This document shows positions 52,406 to 64,000 of a stretch of 64,000 bases of DNA, in pieces. Position 1 is the stretch's first letter. Every line of letters begins with the position of its first letter. This DNA is from Filosporella fistucella (taxonomy: Eukaryota; Ascomycota; Leotiomycetes; Helotiales). A program made the position numbers and the translations under genes. The notes below the pieces were generated by a model. That model was not told where the DNA came from. It ran no database searches and saw only the letters and a program-made list of their open reading frames with translations. The DNA lies in assembly GCA_030077755.1 (NCBI GenBank), contig JAQJZZ010000008.1:4562677-4626676 (forward strand), written 5' to 3'.

Positions 52406-55400
52406 ATGGATTTAAGGGGTAAAGAGAGTAATGGGCTTAAGCTAGAGGAGGTCGAGGGGGACGGCGAGGCAGAGGAGATCGAGGTGAATAGAGAGGCGGA
52501 GGAGATTAAGGTAAATATCCCGCTTAAGCTTGCTCGCCACTTAATACGCTTTTAAGGGTGCTCTATAAAAAAGCACGAAGAGATCGCGGATAAGCATTAA
52601 ATCGACTTTAAATTACTTATTCCTAAGTAATACTTAATTCTCTAAGAATATAATATATTAATTATAAGATGTGATTTGCCTAAACGGCTATCTAAGGCTA
52701 ACCTGCTTATATATTTGGATTATAATGAGAATATTTCGCGAAGCTAGTTAATAGTATTTAAAGGCCTAGTCCACTTTATTACTCTATAAATTAGGGTCCT
52801 AATAAGGAGCGATCAAGAGTCAAGTAATATAGGGAGTAATGGTAAAGAGGAGCCGGATATATTAGAGCCCCCAACTCATTTATGCCTGCGCTGCTCCCAA
52901 TATTAAATAGACTAAACCGAGGCTCGCTTTAATATTAATAGCTTTCTTAGGTTTACTTAAAGCCCGGCCTTTGCCAAATAAGGACTCCTTATTACATTTT
53001 ACCCAAAGTTTAATACTAACCTTTATATGAATCTCAAGTTATTTATAAGCGTGCCAAGGATTATAACTCAGGGCAAAAAAGTTATAAAACGGACTTATAA
53101 GGTGCTATTATATAAAGTTCCGCACTATTACTAGGGGAGAGTGATTAGTCATGATGATATTAGTATATTCTGGTTTTTCCCGCGCATATACGCATTAAAT
53201 TTTATAACCAGTTTCCCTAAAACCGATGAGAGTATAAGCCATAGTTTATTATAGCTATAGACTAACTCGATCCTAATCCCGGCTCTATTTCGTTACTATT
53301 TAGGTTTAAATAAATAGTATTACCCCTTATCTTAAAGACATGCTCGCTAGTAAGCGTTATCTTATTAATGAATTAAACCTTTATTATCTAATAATAAAGG
53401 GGAGTCGGAATACCGTGCACTTGCCCTATATTATCCTCTTTACCCTTTGGCGCTTATTATAATTTGGTAGGATATTTAGGAGCAATTACTCCTCTTGCCG
53501 AATTAAATTTTCCGTGGCGCTTAGCTTTTTTTCTCGAGCAAAAATACCAAGATCTAGTACTTTGCACTAATAATCGCCGAAGCTTGGCAAGCGTTTAATA
53601 CCTCTCTTTTTAATATTATAGACTTTACCTACTTATAATGAGATAAGTGCTAGATTAATCTTGGTAAAGAGACCATTTGCTTAAATTATAAACTTAATAC
53701 GCCCGTAAATGGAGGAATGTTTAAAGCCGACTCGATGCCGATCACCTATTTACTCCATACCTATTACTAAGAGAGTTTTGCACGTTAGGCAGAATTATTT
53801 AAAGGGAAAAGATTAGTAAAATCTAGACTTTATCCTATAGCTATGCTATGAGATATAAGTGATATAACCCTAGAAATGTTAAGATTGAGCAAGAAGCGGC
53901 TAGTTGGCTAGGTTTTATTATAAAGCTATAATTCTATTAAGGAATTCTTTAATATAGCTAAAAATAAACCTTTCTCTTATAAATCTTTAAACCAAGTCGG
54001 TTAGGATAATGAGATTAGGAAGCTCTTATACCGGCTTAGGAAAGGTATATCCGAAAAGGCAATTAAGGGAATTCTTGAGGGATATTAATGAGATAAAGGA
54101 TTCTTATATAATATTATGACGGATAATAAAGGGCTATCATTTAGCTGCCGCGAAGAGCATCGCATCTCACTATTATTTATGGATTAATTAAAAGACCGCT
54201 TACGGATAATAAATGAGTAGGATATTATTTGGGACCGAGTAAATGTAAATATGGCACATATTTGAGAAATAGCTATACCCGATTATATGTGCTTTCTCTA
54301 TCTTAATATTAATAAGTATATTTCTCTTTTAAAATGGCTTTATATCCTAGATATTATTAGCCGTATTAATTACGAGTATTATAAGTTAATGAGTATGCTT
54401 ACTCAAGCCTTATCATTTACCTTTAACTCCGGACTAATAAATATAGGCACCGAGATTTGAAAGATAAAATTTGAGTAACGGAGAGGCGGAGGGCAGGTCA
54501 TTGGTATGGGATTAGGCGATATTATAATAGCTTATAGGTATATATGGTTTCCCTTATAAATAGATTAGGATCGGTTTTAATTCCTATTAGAGTTTACTCG
54601 AAATCTGGCCTTTAATAATAATATGCTTTATGAGATATATTAAGCCAATTAGAAGATTATTAAGGATGCTAAGGAAGACCTAGCCCGACTCGAAGCTATA
54701 TTATCTTAGCTATAGTTATATTAATCGGATAATATATATCTTAAGTGGATTTTAAGGTACCTCTATTATATTTTAATAATAGCTTACCGTAAGGAAGTCT
54801 TCCGTTATTAAAAGGATTTTATCCGGCCAAAATTCGAGGAAAAGGCTCTTTTAGGAGATATCCCCTTTTATTGGCAATTTATTCTTAGCCATTTTAGACC
54901 TGAATCGGTCGAGAAACTCTATATTATCGAGCCTTAACGGACGAAGATAAAGATAATAGAAGCTATTGCTAGCTATTTATGGGATCCTAATATAAAGGGC
55001 AAAAGTAGTCTAATGCGGAAAGGATAGGAGTTAGCACCATTCCGGGTCTTAGCTCGAAAAGTAGAAGAGTTACTCGAGTATTACTTAGGAAAAGAGTAAA
55101 TGGAAGATTTTCGAGAATCGATTAAGCGGTATTTTATTATAACCTATTAGATCTTCCCGTAGCCGATTATTATCAAGTTTATTTAACGCGGATATAAGAA
55201 TACTATTTAGTGTTTTATAGTCTATTATCTACGTTTAGCATTCTTAAACCACTAGCCTAACGATAAAGCATTTCCCCCTAAATGGTTATTAAAGACTGCC
55301 TTAAGGATGCCGGATATATATAAACCACACGAAGATTATTACCTTATAGTAGAGGCTAAGGCCAATGAATGGATACCGGACTAGCGACCTATAAACGGCT

Positions 55401-55568
55401 ATAAAGGCCCGATTATGCTATACCTCATAGGCCCTAAGGAAATTATAGGGATCCCATATACGAGTAGCTTGATTAATATCCAAGATACCCTCGAGCGCTA
55501 ATAGACCGAGACACGGGAAAAAATGGGTAATAAGGAGGAGGCAATTAAAATATTATAAAGGAGCGCGT
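52406..55568 (+). pseudogene. RIP-damaged large gene U1, function unknown (copy 2)
   Basis: Second copy of the gene remnant at 28668, with the same ATG and acidic leader (MDLRGKESNGLKLEEVEG). This copy keeps more G and C in the leader than copy 1, so its mutation load differs locally. Many stops remain. No family recognised. Confidence 0.55.
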
Positions 55569-56437
55569 AAGGGGATATCACAATTATGCCTATATACTTT
55601 CCTGGTTCTTTCTAGTATAGGATAGATTATAAATAAATAGCTAATAGGCATTATTTCATTATGAATAAATTAGCTTATTATAGCTTATTTGTCTATTATT
55701 AAACTTAATATAGAGTTCCATCCTAGGTCTAACCCTTACTTATTTCCTCTTAAATAAATAGAATCTTAATTATAATTATAGGGAAGTACGGGCACGCGTA
55801 TATATTAAGTATTAAAGGTAAAGTAGCCTATCTTCTTAAATCTTATATTTAAAAGCTATAAAAAAGGCAAGCTAAACGTAAGTAAAAAGGATATTATTTA
55901 ATAAACTTTGGGTAGCTTATCTCTTTTTACTTATATAAAATAATTAATTAAAGCCAAAGTCTTATTTAAAATATATTATTTGCAAAAATTCGTATTTAAA
56001 GATAAACTTTTAATTTGATTTTAAAAGTGAATTAATTAAATCATATCCTAAGAGGAAGGGACCTAGCTAGTCTATATAAACCCCCCCTTTTTCCTATTTT
56101 CTTAGATTTTCTTTTCCTTTAATATAACTTTTTTTTTGGTAAGTTGCCTCCCTATTTAACTCCTATTCGCTCTACCCTTTTTCTAATAAGAAGTTGGATT
56201 TGGGGACTAGCGAATAGGGAGCGAATCGCCTCCTATTCGGTCCACCCTTCTTCCAATTAAGAATTGGATTAGGGGACTAGCAAATAGGGAGCAAATCGCC
56301 TCCTATTCACACTTTAATCGTTACTTATTTGCCACCTATTTATTAGCTAACCATACGCTAATTACCCTCTAACCACATCCCACCTTATATCTTTTTAGAA
56401 CCAAATCACCACCTATTCGCTACCTTATCATACTATT

Positions 56438-57694
56438 ATGCCACCCAAGTTGACCCCCCCTAAGGGAAAAAAGAGTATTATTATAAAGGTTGCCAAGGGT
56501 GATTTTAACTCGGAAAAGCCCGTAAAAGATTTATAATTAGATAAGCCATTTAATAAATCCTTAATCTTTACTCACTAGCCATTTTCCATCCCCTCGGTAC
56601 ATATTTTTATATTAATTAACTCCTACCCCCTTATAATTTGCTTGCTAATTGATTTTAAAGACCTAGATTATCGGCCCCGCTTATGCATCTAACCAAATCC
56701 ATGCTAATAGCGTCTTAATAGCAAATGCTTGCTAATAATATATCGGCGCTTTCGCTTATATGAGCCTCTCTAACGTTTTCGGCCGGGGTATAAAGAAATA
56801 TATCGAGCCCTTTTGATAAGTAATCTTGATTTAAGTAACCACCGATTTGCTTGCTAATAGCCCCCGAATAGCTATATGATTTGCCCTAAGTATGGCGTGA
56901 ATAGCACTTAGTATAATCGCTACGTCGGTCTTAAAAAGGGCATTAAATGCCAATCTACTATAGTATTAGATATGGACTTTTAAACGCTTGCTATTAAGAT
57001 TATTAAAACCGCTACCAAGTTTAATAATATCCTAAAAGGTCATAAATCCACTACGCCTAATAAGTAGAGAAACGCAGATAAGGAAATTGCTCTAGAGTTA
57101 AAGGCTTTCTCTATGAGTTTTATATGCATGAAAACCGGTGCTATAATGAGTTTTATTCTCTCTAGATCAGATTGCCATTCGATTGCTAATAGCCTAAAAA
57201 GAAGCGTGGAATCGCCCTCCCTAAAACCCTTATTAAAAAGCGAAAATACTCCGAGTTTGCCGCTAAGTAGCATTTGACCTAGCTCGATAAGGACCTTAAT
57301 CTTCGTTATAATAGCGTTAATGCGAAGCTTAATAATATTTTAATTAATTAAATTAAGATTTTAAAGGGCTTTTAGTTTATTATTAATAAGGTAAAACTTC
57401 TTGCTCGGTAAGTGCTCTATTTACTCATAATTAGATTCTTATTTGCTCACTATTTATAGCCGATTTATTCGGGCCCGGGCTCATATTAGTTATCTGGTAG
57501 ACTCGGTATAAAGCATTAGTTATATTATAAACGATATTAACGTAGCTATTAATAAGGGTCAAGTTAATGCTTAAGGCAATCCTATCAAACCCCAAAAAGC
57601 TTATTATTTGCTCTTCGATTTAGATGCGTTTTCTAACCTATTTAATAACGAGTCGGAGGAATAAGAGGATAAGCCTAAGGAGGAAGAGGGTTAA
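56438..57694 (+). pseudogene. RIP-damaged gene U2, function unknown (copy 2)
   Basis: Second copy of the gene remnant at 32700, starting MPPKLTPPKGKKSIIIKVAK and ending in the same acidic tail. It is followed by the palindrome ATTCGCTAGCGAAT at 57705-57718. Both copies retain the basic PKKKRG stretch. Function unknown. Confidence 0.5.
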
Positions 57695-59396
57695 TTTAGC
57701 TCCTATTCGCTAGCGAATCGGTTATAGGTGGCTAGTGGGTAAGCCAGTAGCTATATTCGGGGCATTCGGGAATAAAACTTATATATAGATTTTCTTGCTT
57801 ACTTTTAACCATTTAATAGGAGGCGTTTAAGGGGCGGATAGGCGTTTAATAATAGGCGTTAATATAATAATACCCTTATAAAATTAATACTTTTAATTTA
57901 AAATTAACTTTTCTTTTACTTATGATTTAAAAATAAATAAGTTATAAATAGCTATTTATCTAATATTATTTATTAATAAGCTAAGTAGCTTACCTAACCT
58001 TATTTATTCACCTTTAAAGGTATATCGCATTCTTTTTAGCTACATTTTAAATATTTTCTTTTAAGTAAACAAAATCTTAAACGAGGCTACAGGCAAATAC
58101 GGGCGCCTATAGCTATTACTTCAAAAGCAAAAAGTAACCCAATTAAATGCTATATTTCCTTATCACCTTAAAGTGGGGTAAGTATAATTTATTTAAGTGG
58201 ATATGAATCCATAGAATACTCGGATAACTAATATACTTCTATTTATATATAAAATTATATTATATAACAAGTTACTCACTTGATACTTAGATTCAAATCC
58301 TTTACTATTAAAGTCAAACTTATTATATATTTTTATAAAGTAAATTAATGCTTAGGATAAACCCAAGTTATAATAAGGATATGACTAATTATATAAACCT
58401 CCCTTATTCCCTTTCTCATAACTTGTCTTATCCTTTTTTATAATTCTTCTTCTTAGTAAGTCCACCTCTTATTTGACACCTATTTAATATTTATCCGCTT
58501 TACCCTACCTTTTACCTAGTCGATAGCTATTTACTTAAGCACCCAAGATTAGGCCTTGGGGTTATTGCCCTTTAATATTTTCTTTAATACTTGTCTTAAG
58601 CTAATAGCTACCGAGTAAATAGTAAATAGACTATTATAAGCATATTATTCCCCATAATCTTTATAGCTAATAGCCACCTAGCATTTAACCCTTTATTATC
58701 CACTTAAGCCTCTATCGCACTCGCTTTACCCATTATTCCCTCTATTATAAGTTTTATATCATCGTTTGCTCCCGCTCCTTCCGCCTCCTAGTCGACTAAT
58801 AAGAGGGGTATAATTCCCCTTCCTGCCCCTCTCCAACTCATTATTATTAAGCGCTTATAAGTTCCCCGACCGGCTAGAAACACCTAGCCCGTCTATCACA
58901 TTCCCTTCCCGCTTAGCTTAATTATATATATCTTATCGCTAGTTATTCGCTCGCGAACCGCTAATTAATCCCTAGCTATTCAGGTTATTACGGGTCCTAA
59001 ATATATTTTTAATAAAATTTATATTAAAGGCGATTTGTTAAAGAATGCCTGCCATTAATGTGTGCTTGCGATATCGCAATTAAGTTTTTCCTAAACGCTT
59101 GGCCGAGGCATTAATAACTTTAATAAGGTCTTTTTATAAGTGTTTTTATCCCATATTTATAATAATTTAACGCTTAATAAATATTGAATAATTGCATAAA
59201 GCATGCTTTTTTTAGTATTAATAGCATATAATGCGGACGCTATATTAGCCTAGGCAAGGACTAGTTCTATTATGAGGTAAGCTTAACTAACCTATAACTT
59301 TGTGGCTATTCGCTAATTATTTAATAAATCCCTAAAGCAAATCGTTCGCAAGCCAAGAAGGTTATTGCCGTCGCTACCTAATGGAATAAGATTATA

Positions 59397-60035
59397 ATGG
59401 CCGAGTCTATAAAGGCGCCTAATAAGATAACGGCAAACCAATATGCCATTTTCTAAGAGTTGGTCATAGAGGCAAAAGATTATGCCCAGCTCTTATAAGG
59501 TTTCCGCGTGAGTATTATTATAAAGAATTTTTCTTATTACTTATATGCTAATAGCTACTTATTTAAAATCGAGGTGATTTCATTTCGACCCCAATTAAGA
59601 AGCGAAAAGCTAAAGATGCGTTTATTATTAAGAAGATCTCCGCTATTAAATATTCGATAAATCGTGGTTAGTTAAGCATAAAAGAGAAGGTGGAGAGTAT
59701 CGGTCAAGCTATTAACAAGATATCTAATCACCTCCTCACTATCCAGAAATCCCTCCTGGCTATGCTTAGGTAAGTAATCTAGCCGCTCCTTATTCAATGG
59801 CGGATAGCTAAGTAATTATAGCCGAGCCAAATTCTCTCGTGGCCGTGAGCGCCATTTTTATAAAGCTATGCAAGCTCTTGGTGCTAGTTTAAATAGACTT
59901 ATTACGGAAGTCAATATTAGCAAGATCGAGGACGATTAGCTAGACTTGATTAAGCTATTATTAGCCGAGGTGGCGGACTTGGACTTGACTTTCGATTATA
60001 ATACGGATAAAGAGTCTAAAGATGGTAAGGACTAA
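59397..60035 (+). pseudogene. Remnant of a small nuclear-type gene related in layout to U2
   Basis: The ATG at 59397 opens MAESIKAPNKITANQYAIF, then a TAA and ELVIEAKDYAQLL. Two plausible introns follow: GTGAGT at 59506 with TGCTAATAG, and GTAAGT at about 59771. Between them is a basic KKRKAKDAFIIKK stretch and a helical, possibly coiled-coil segment (EKVESIGQAINKISNHLLTI). The end is acidic (DKESKDGKD) with TAA at 60033-60035. The 3' flank, with ATTCGCTAGTGAAT and GGTGGCTAAAGGATAAGCCA, matches that of U2. It keeps far more CA and TG dinucleotides than its surroundings, so it may be younger or single-copy. Function unknown. Confidence 0.55.
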
Positions 60036-60045
60036 TTCCATTCCT

Positions 60046-60059
60046 ATTCGCTAGTGAAT
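60046..60059 (+). repeat. ATTCGCTAG(C/T)GAAT palindrome shared by 3' ends of U2-type genes
   Basis: The 14-bp word occurs 10-11 bp after the stop codons at 33967-33980 and 57705-57718 (perfect palindrome), and here with one base changed. The half-site AGCGAAT also recurs in the direct repeat upstream of U2. Confidence 0.75.
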
Positions 60060-60199
60060 CGACTATGGGTGGCTAAAGGATAAGCCAGCAATCGTATTTA
60101 GGGCAAATAGGATTAAGAATTAAGTAAATATTACTTTATAGTCTTTTTTATTACTTGTTAATTATTTTTCAGGGGCGTTTATAGCAGGAATGGATATCC

Positions 60200-61304
60200 T
60201 TGGGGTATCATTTAATAAGCACTTATAATTAATAAAATTTTTATTTTATAATTTATAAAGTATTTAAAATTAAAATTAATAATTATTTTTTATAAGATTT
60301 TCTATATAAATTTAATTATAAGAGCTTATATATAAAACTTTTTTAAATTATTTTATATATTTAATATAATTATATTAAAATTAAAATACTTAAAATTATT
60401 AATAAATCTTAAAAATAAAAGTATAATAATTATTATATAAATTAATATTTATATAATAATTTTAAATAAGAAATAAATATATTATAAAAAGATTTTAATT
60501 TATAATATTATTAAATATAAAAAATATTATTTAAAGTTAAATATAAAGCTTTTATATAATAATTAAAATATTAATCTTATATTATAAAATAATAAGAAGT
60601 ATATTATTTAAATATATAATAAATAATATAATAATTAAAATAATAAGGATAATATTTAAAAAAAAAAAAAAAAAAAATTATATTTAAGCTATATTATATA
60701 TAAAATAAATATTAAAGCAAAAAAATTATTTATTAATAAAATATATAATTTAAAATTATAAAGTCTTAACTTTAATATATATATTTTTCTTTAAGAATAA
60801 TCTTTTCTTAATTATTTTAAATTTTTTTTTTTTATATTTTAATCCTTTATAAATTAAAAACCCTTTTAATAATTATTCTTAATAAAGTTTTGCTTAAGAA
60901 ATAAGAAAGTCCTAGGTTTATAAGGAGGAAATCCTATATATAAATCTATTATAGTTATAATTATAATTATGGCCTAAGGCTTAATAAACCGGTTAAGCTA
61001 TATAAGGAATTATGATTAAAGAATTATAAGGCAAATATTATATAATTAAATTAAGAGAATTAAATAAATTAAGGGAATTAGTTCTTAATTTAATTAATTT
61101 ATATTAATTTAAATAATTTATTAAGGAATAAAGATTTTATATAAGATTAGCACTTTTGCTATTAAATAAGAGCTTTATGCTTAATTTTAAATAATATTCT
61201 TTATATTTAATAATATTATAATTAAAATGTATTTATAATATACTTATTCCTTATTTAAAATTATTATATAAGCATTAGCCTAACTCTAATTTTTAAAGAT
61301 TATA
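60200..61304. other. Extremely AT-rich block with poly(A) run
   Basis: Nearly all A and T on both strands, with both C and G very low, unlike the C-free tract at 50.2-51.1 kb. A run of about 20 A lies at 60658-60677. No genes. This looks like the end point of RIP or an old repeat of unknown origin. Confidence 0.7.
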
Positions 61305-63068
61305 ATATAATTGGGTTTTTTTTATATAATAAAATTAAGGTATAATCCATATAAGCACCTAATTAGAGTATAATATAATCCAGTTAACCCTAACCCTATA
61401 AATCCAGCCCACATAGCCGTTCAATTTATTTATAAATTATATATAATAAAACAAAACCATAGCCTAACTTATCCCTTAAGTATTAGCCTATTTAATTGCA
61501 TTAAATATGAAATTTAATATATTAATTTATATTTTATGCAAATTCGCTATTACCTTAACCGCCATTATTTAATATTTATAGGACTAATATAAGACTAATA
61601 TTAAATTATAAAAGCAAGTTAAAGAATATATATAAGAGTTTTCATTTATATATAATTATATTATAATCTTATTATTAAAGGAGAATTTAGCACCCTAGCC
61701 CATTATTCCGGTTATAAATAGGTTATAATATTAAAAGTATCTATTTAAGAGCTAAAATAGGGAAATAATAAAAAAGCATAAGAATAAAGAGCATGGTAAA
61801 AGACGGGTTATAAACAAAGATTTATTCCAGATTATAAAGTTATAATTATGGTTTAATAAAAAGAAAGCCTAATATTAGGTTATTAATAAGGCCAAAGGTT
61901 AAGAGTAAGAGCGCTAAACACGTCGGGTTATAACACGTAATATGAGAAAAGAAACCGATAATTTAAATAATAGCAATAATAATAATAAGAATAATAAAAG
62001 CGATTAGGATAATATAAATAATTAAATTATTTAAGATATTAAAAAATAAAAGGGCGAGGCTTAAGAGCAGCGATTATGGATATTAAAAGAGGTACCTATT
62101 ATTAAAATAAATTCATGGTTATAATATATTAAGTAAAATAAGGTATTAAGCTAATTTAAGTATAATTTAGTTTAAATATTCTATTATACCTATATGCCTA
62201 ACCTAGAGGAGCTATAATTAAAGCGATTATTACGTGTATAAAATCGAATTTTAAAGCGTTATTTAAATATATTAAAAGCAATTAATTATAAAAACGCATT
62301 AAAGTAATAAGTATCCCTTAAAAATAAAGCCGTGGACTAACGCTTATTTAAATTATTACAAAATGCCAAAAGCGTTAATAAATATAATAGGATTTTTGCA
62401 TATTTCATTTATTATATAATATATATAATGCTATTTAAAAATTATATAAATAAAACAGGTATATTAGATTATTCTTAATAATTTAAATATAATTTCCTAA
62501 ATATAATATAAAATTTAACCATAATTATAAAAACCAGGGTAAAATATATTAATATATAATAAAAGTATATTTAATGAATCCGGAATAAATTAAATAAGAG
62601 TAATTTAATAAATAATAATATTAAAGATTAATCATTAACTAATGCATTAATATATTTATATATATTAATGGTAATATAAAATATTAGCCAAATTAAATTA
62701 TACCATTTGCTTATAATATATTATTTAATTATCCGAGGAATTAATAAATAAAGCTAATTATTATAATCCGCATTTTTTTATACGCCTATTTTAATAGGCA
62801 TATTATGAATTAATCGGTTAATTATATTAAAAGTAGCTATCTTATATAAGTTATAGCCGGAATTAAAATTAAATAATAAAGCTAATATTAATTCCATACT
62901 CAACTAAATCCATTAATTATAAGAATTATATTTATATAAGGGTTTATTTTTACCTATATTTAATATTTTAACGTAATTGGCTATAGGAAAGAAATTTAAT
63001 AAGATATACTAGTTACTATTTAATATCCATTAATCGGATAACGAGTAAATAATTAATTATTTAAGCCA
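61305..63068 (+). repeat. Truncated, heavily mutated copy of unit B (copy 3)
   Basis: Corresponds to about 40190-41950 of unit B copy 1, at an offset of 21,116-21,117, so about one indel. It covers the leader and the OrsD-like N-terminal part of the type 2 helicase only. It is more AT-converted than copies 1 and 2. It ends abruptly at the join with unit U sequence. Confidence 0.85.
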
Positions 63069-63899
63069 GCCTACTTATTATGCCGGGTCGATTTTTTAAT
63101 AGAAAATAAGGGCACGTGCCTTTATTAAGTCTATCTTACCTTAGCATTTCCTTAGATTTTATTAGGAAATATTATAATAGGAAACAATTTCTATATTTCT
63201 TTACTTTTTAGCATTTTAAGTAGTCTTAGCTAGTCTTTATAACATTATTTTTATTTATAATATCTAGCGAGCTTATTTATAACCCATTATACCAAGTAAT
63301 AATTTATAAGCGGTATTAAATATATATTATTCCTAGCCTTATTAATATTAAGCAATACCTTTAAACTTAACCTTATTACCTTTTAGGCTAGGTATTTAAA
63401 ACTCACTTAGCATATATATAAATATTATCCTTAAAGCCTATTTAAGAATTATGCAAATAAAAGCCTAATAATTATATTCCCCTATTAGATTACCTTCGGG
63501 TATATAATAGGTTTTAATGCTTATTATATAGCTCTTTTCTTATTATTTACTTACCTTAAATGCGGCGTTATATGCATATTCACGGCCATAAAATTAAGGA
63601 GCATTAAGCTTCTTTATTATAATAGGAATATCGACTTTAGTCTTACTTTATTATAGGTAATTAGGTAAACTATTTTATAATAGTAGATAATATAGAAAAG
63701 GGAGGAGTGGTAAAGTTAAGTAATAATGCGATTAATTAAATAAAGCCCGAAAAAGAATTATTTATAAAGCTAAAAAAGGATTATAAGGACGTTAAGGAGG
63801 ATATTAAAAAGCAGGTAAGTATTATTTATAACTTTAGGGATTCTAAGTCTAAGAGGATATTATGGCTTAAGACGACCCGGTTTCCATTTCATATAGCTA
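63069..63899 (+). repeat. Terminal fragment of unit U copy 2, cut by the telomere
   Basis: Matches 35510-36340 at a constant offset of 27,559. It covers the start of the type 1 helicase remnant. Homology stops at TATAGCTA, and telomere repeats begin three bases later. In copy 1 the same position continues into helicase sequence. Confidence 0.9.
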
Positions 63900-63902
63900 A
63901 AT

Positions 63903-64000
63903 TTAGGGTTAGGGTTAGGGTTAGGGTTAGGGTTAAGGGTTAGGGTTAGGGTTAGGGTTAGGGTTAGGGTTAGGGTTAGGGTTAGGGTTAGGGTTAGGGT
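63903..64000 (+). repeat. Telomere, TTAGGG repeats
   Basis: About sixteen head-to-tail TTAGGG units run to the last base, with one variant TTAAGGG near 63934-63940. The G-rich strand is the + strand, so the chromosome end is to the right. The array is short, about 98 bp here, and may be cut by the end of the assembly. Confidence 0.98.

Larger units (their letters stand above)
51104..59252 (+). repeat. Subtelomeric unit U, copy 2 (left 8,149 bp)
   Basis: Matches 27366-35514 with an unchanged offset of 23,738. Homology stops at GCCTA (59248-59252). The next part of the unit resumes at 63069 with the same GCCTA. The copy is therefore split by an insertion and later cut by the telomere. Confidence 0.9.
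59253..63068. mobile_element. 3.8-kb composite insertion splitting unit U copy 2
   Basis: The offset between copies of unit U jumps by 3,821 bp here (23,738 to 27,559). The 5-bp word GCCTA lies on both sides (59248-59252 and 63069-63073), as a target duplication would. Inside are a less damaged gene remnant (59397-60035), about 1.1 kb of almost pure AT, and a truncated, heavily damaged unit B piece (61305-63068). The parts do not form a recognisable transposon with terminal repeats, so serial insertion or recombination-based repair is equally possible. Confidence 0.65.

Noticed and set aside
1..64000. CRISPR arrays, rRNA or tRNA genes
   Set aside because: No spaced short repeats of CRISPR type and no convincing tRNA or rRNA sequence were seen on either strand. 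A small tRNA could be missed by eye.

Overview
This window is the right end of a chromosome from a filamentous ascomycete (Pezizomycotina; Leotiomycetes is my best guess). The last ~98 bases are TTAGGG telomere repeats on the + strand. Genes have short introns (43-80 nt) with GT...AG ends and CTRAC-like branch points. Repeated DNA has been converted to TA-rich, stop-filled sequence, as expected from repeat-induced point mutation (RIP).

Bases 1-24,800 are ordinary gene-bearing DNA. In order: the 3' end of an unrecognised acidic protein; the divergent pair MHF1/CENP-S (kinetochore and Fanconi-type DNA repair) and PGA2 (ER trafficking); a dead Tc1/mariner-like transposon with intact 30-bp terminal inverted repeats; a 963-residue fungal protein with three repeated CxxC modules; a secreted DUF4360 protein; a probable three-gene cell-death cluster; a cytochrome P450 with one frameshift; and a large polytopic, glycosylated membrane protein.

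The cluster at 13.4-18.1 kb is the most interesting part of the gene-bearing arm. A gasdermin-like pore-forming protein with an acidic C-terminal tail lies next to a small single-pass membrane protein. Transcribed divergently from these is a TPR-disordered-subtilase protein whose catalytic Asp, His, Asn and Ser are all present. Fungal gasdermins are known to be activated by cleavage by genetically linked proteases (HET-Q1/HET-Q2 in Podospora), so this looks like a complete executor-plus-protease module. The membrane protein is a possible third component.

Bases 24,800-27,365 are a breakpoint zone. An MFS transporter is cut after its first transmembrane helix, followed by ~400 bp of AT-rich filler and an internal piece of a HET-domain gene. 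The HET piece is cut at both ends and carries an in-frame stop.

Bases 27,366-63,899 are a Y'-like subtelomere built from two helicase elements. Unit U (27,366-40,161) carries two unrecognised gene remnants and a RecQ-like telomere-linked helicase remnant. Unit B, exactly 4,984 bp, carries a different RecQ-like helicase with an N-terminal OrsD/DUF3505-like region, in two head-to-tail copies (40,162-45,145 and 45,146-50,129). A 925-bp tract with no cytosine at all on the + strand (50,181-51,105) follows. Then comes a second copy of U (from 51,104), split by a 3.8-kb insertion (59,253-63,068) and cut off by the telomere. The copies I compared differ almost only by transitions and keep constant offsets. 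All helicase copies are broken by many stops and are read toward the telomere.
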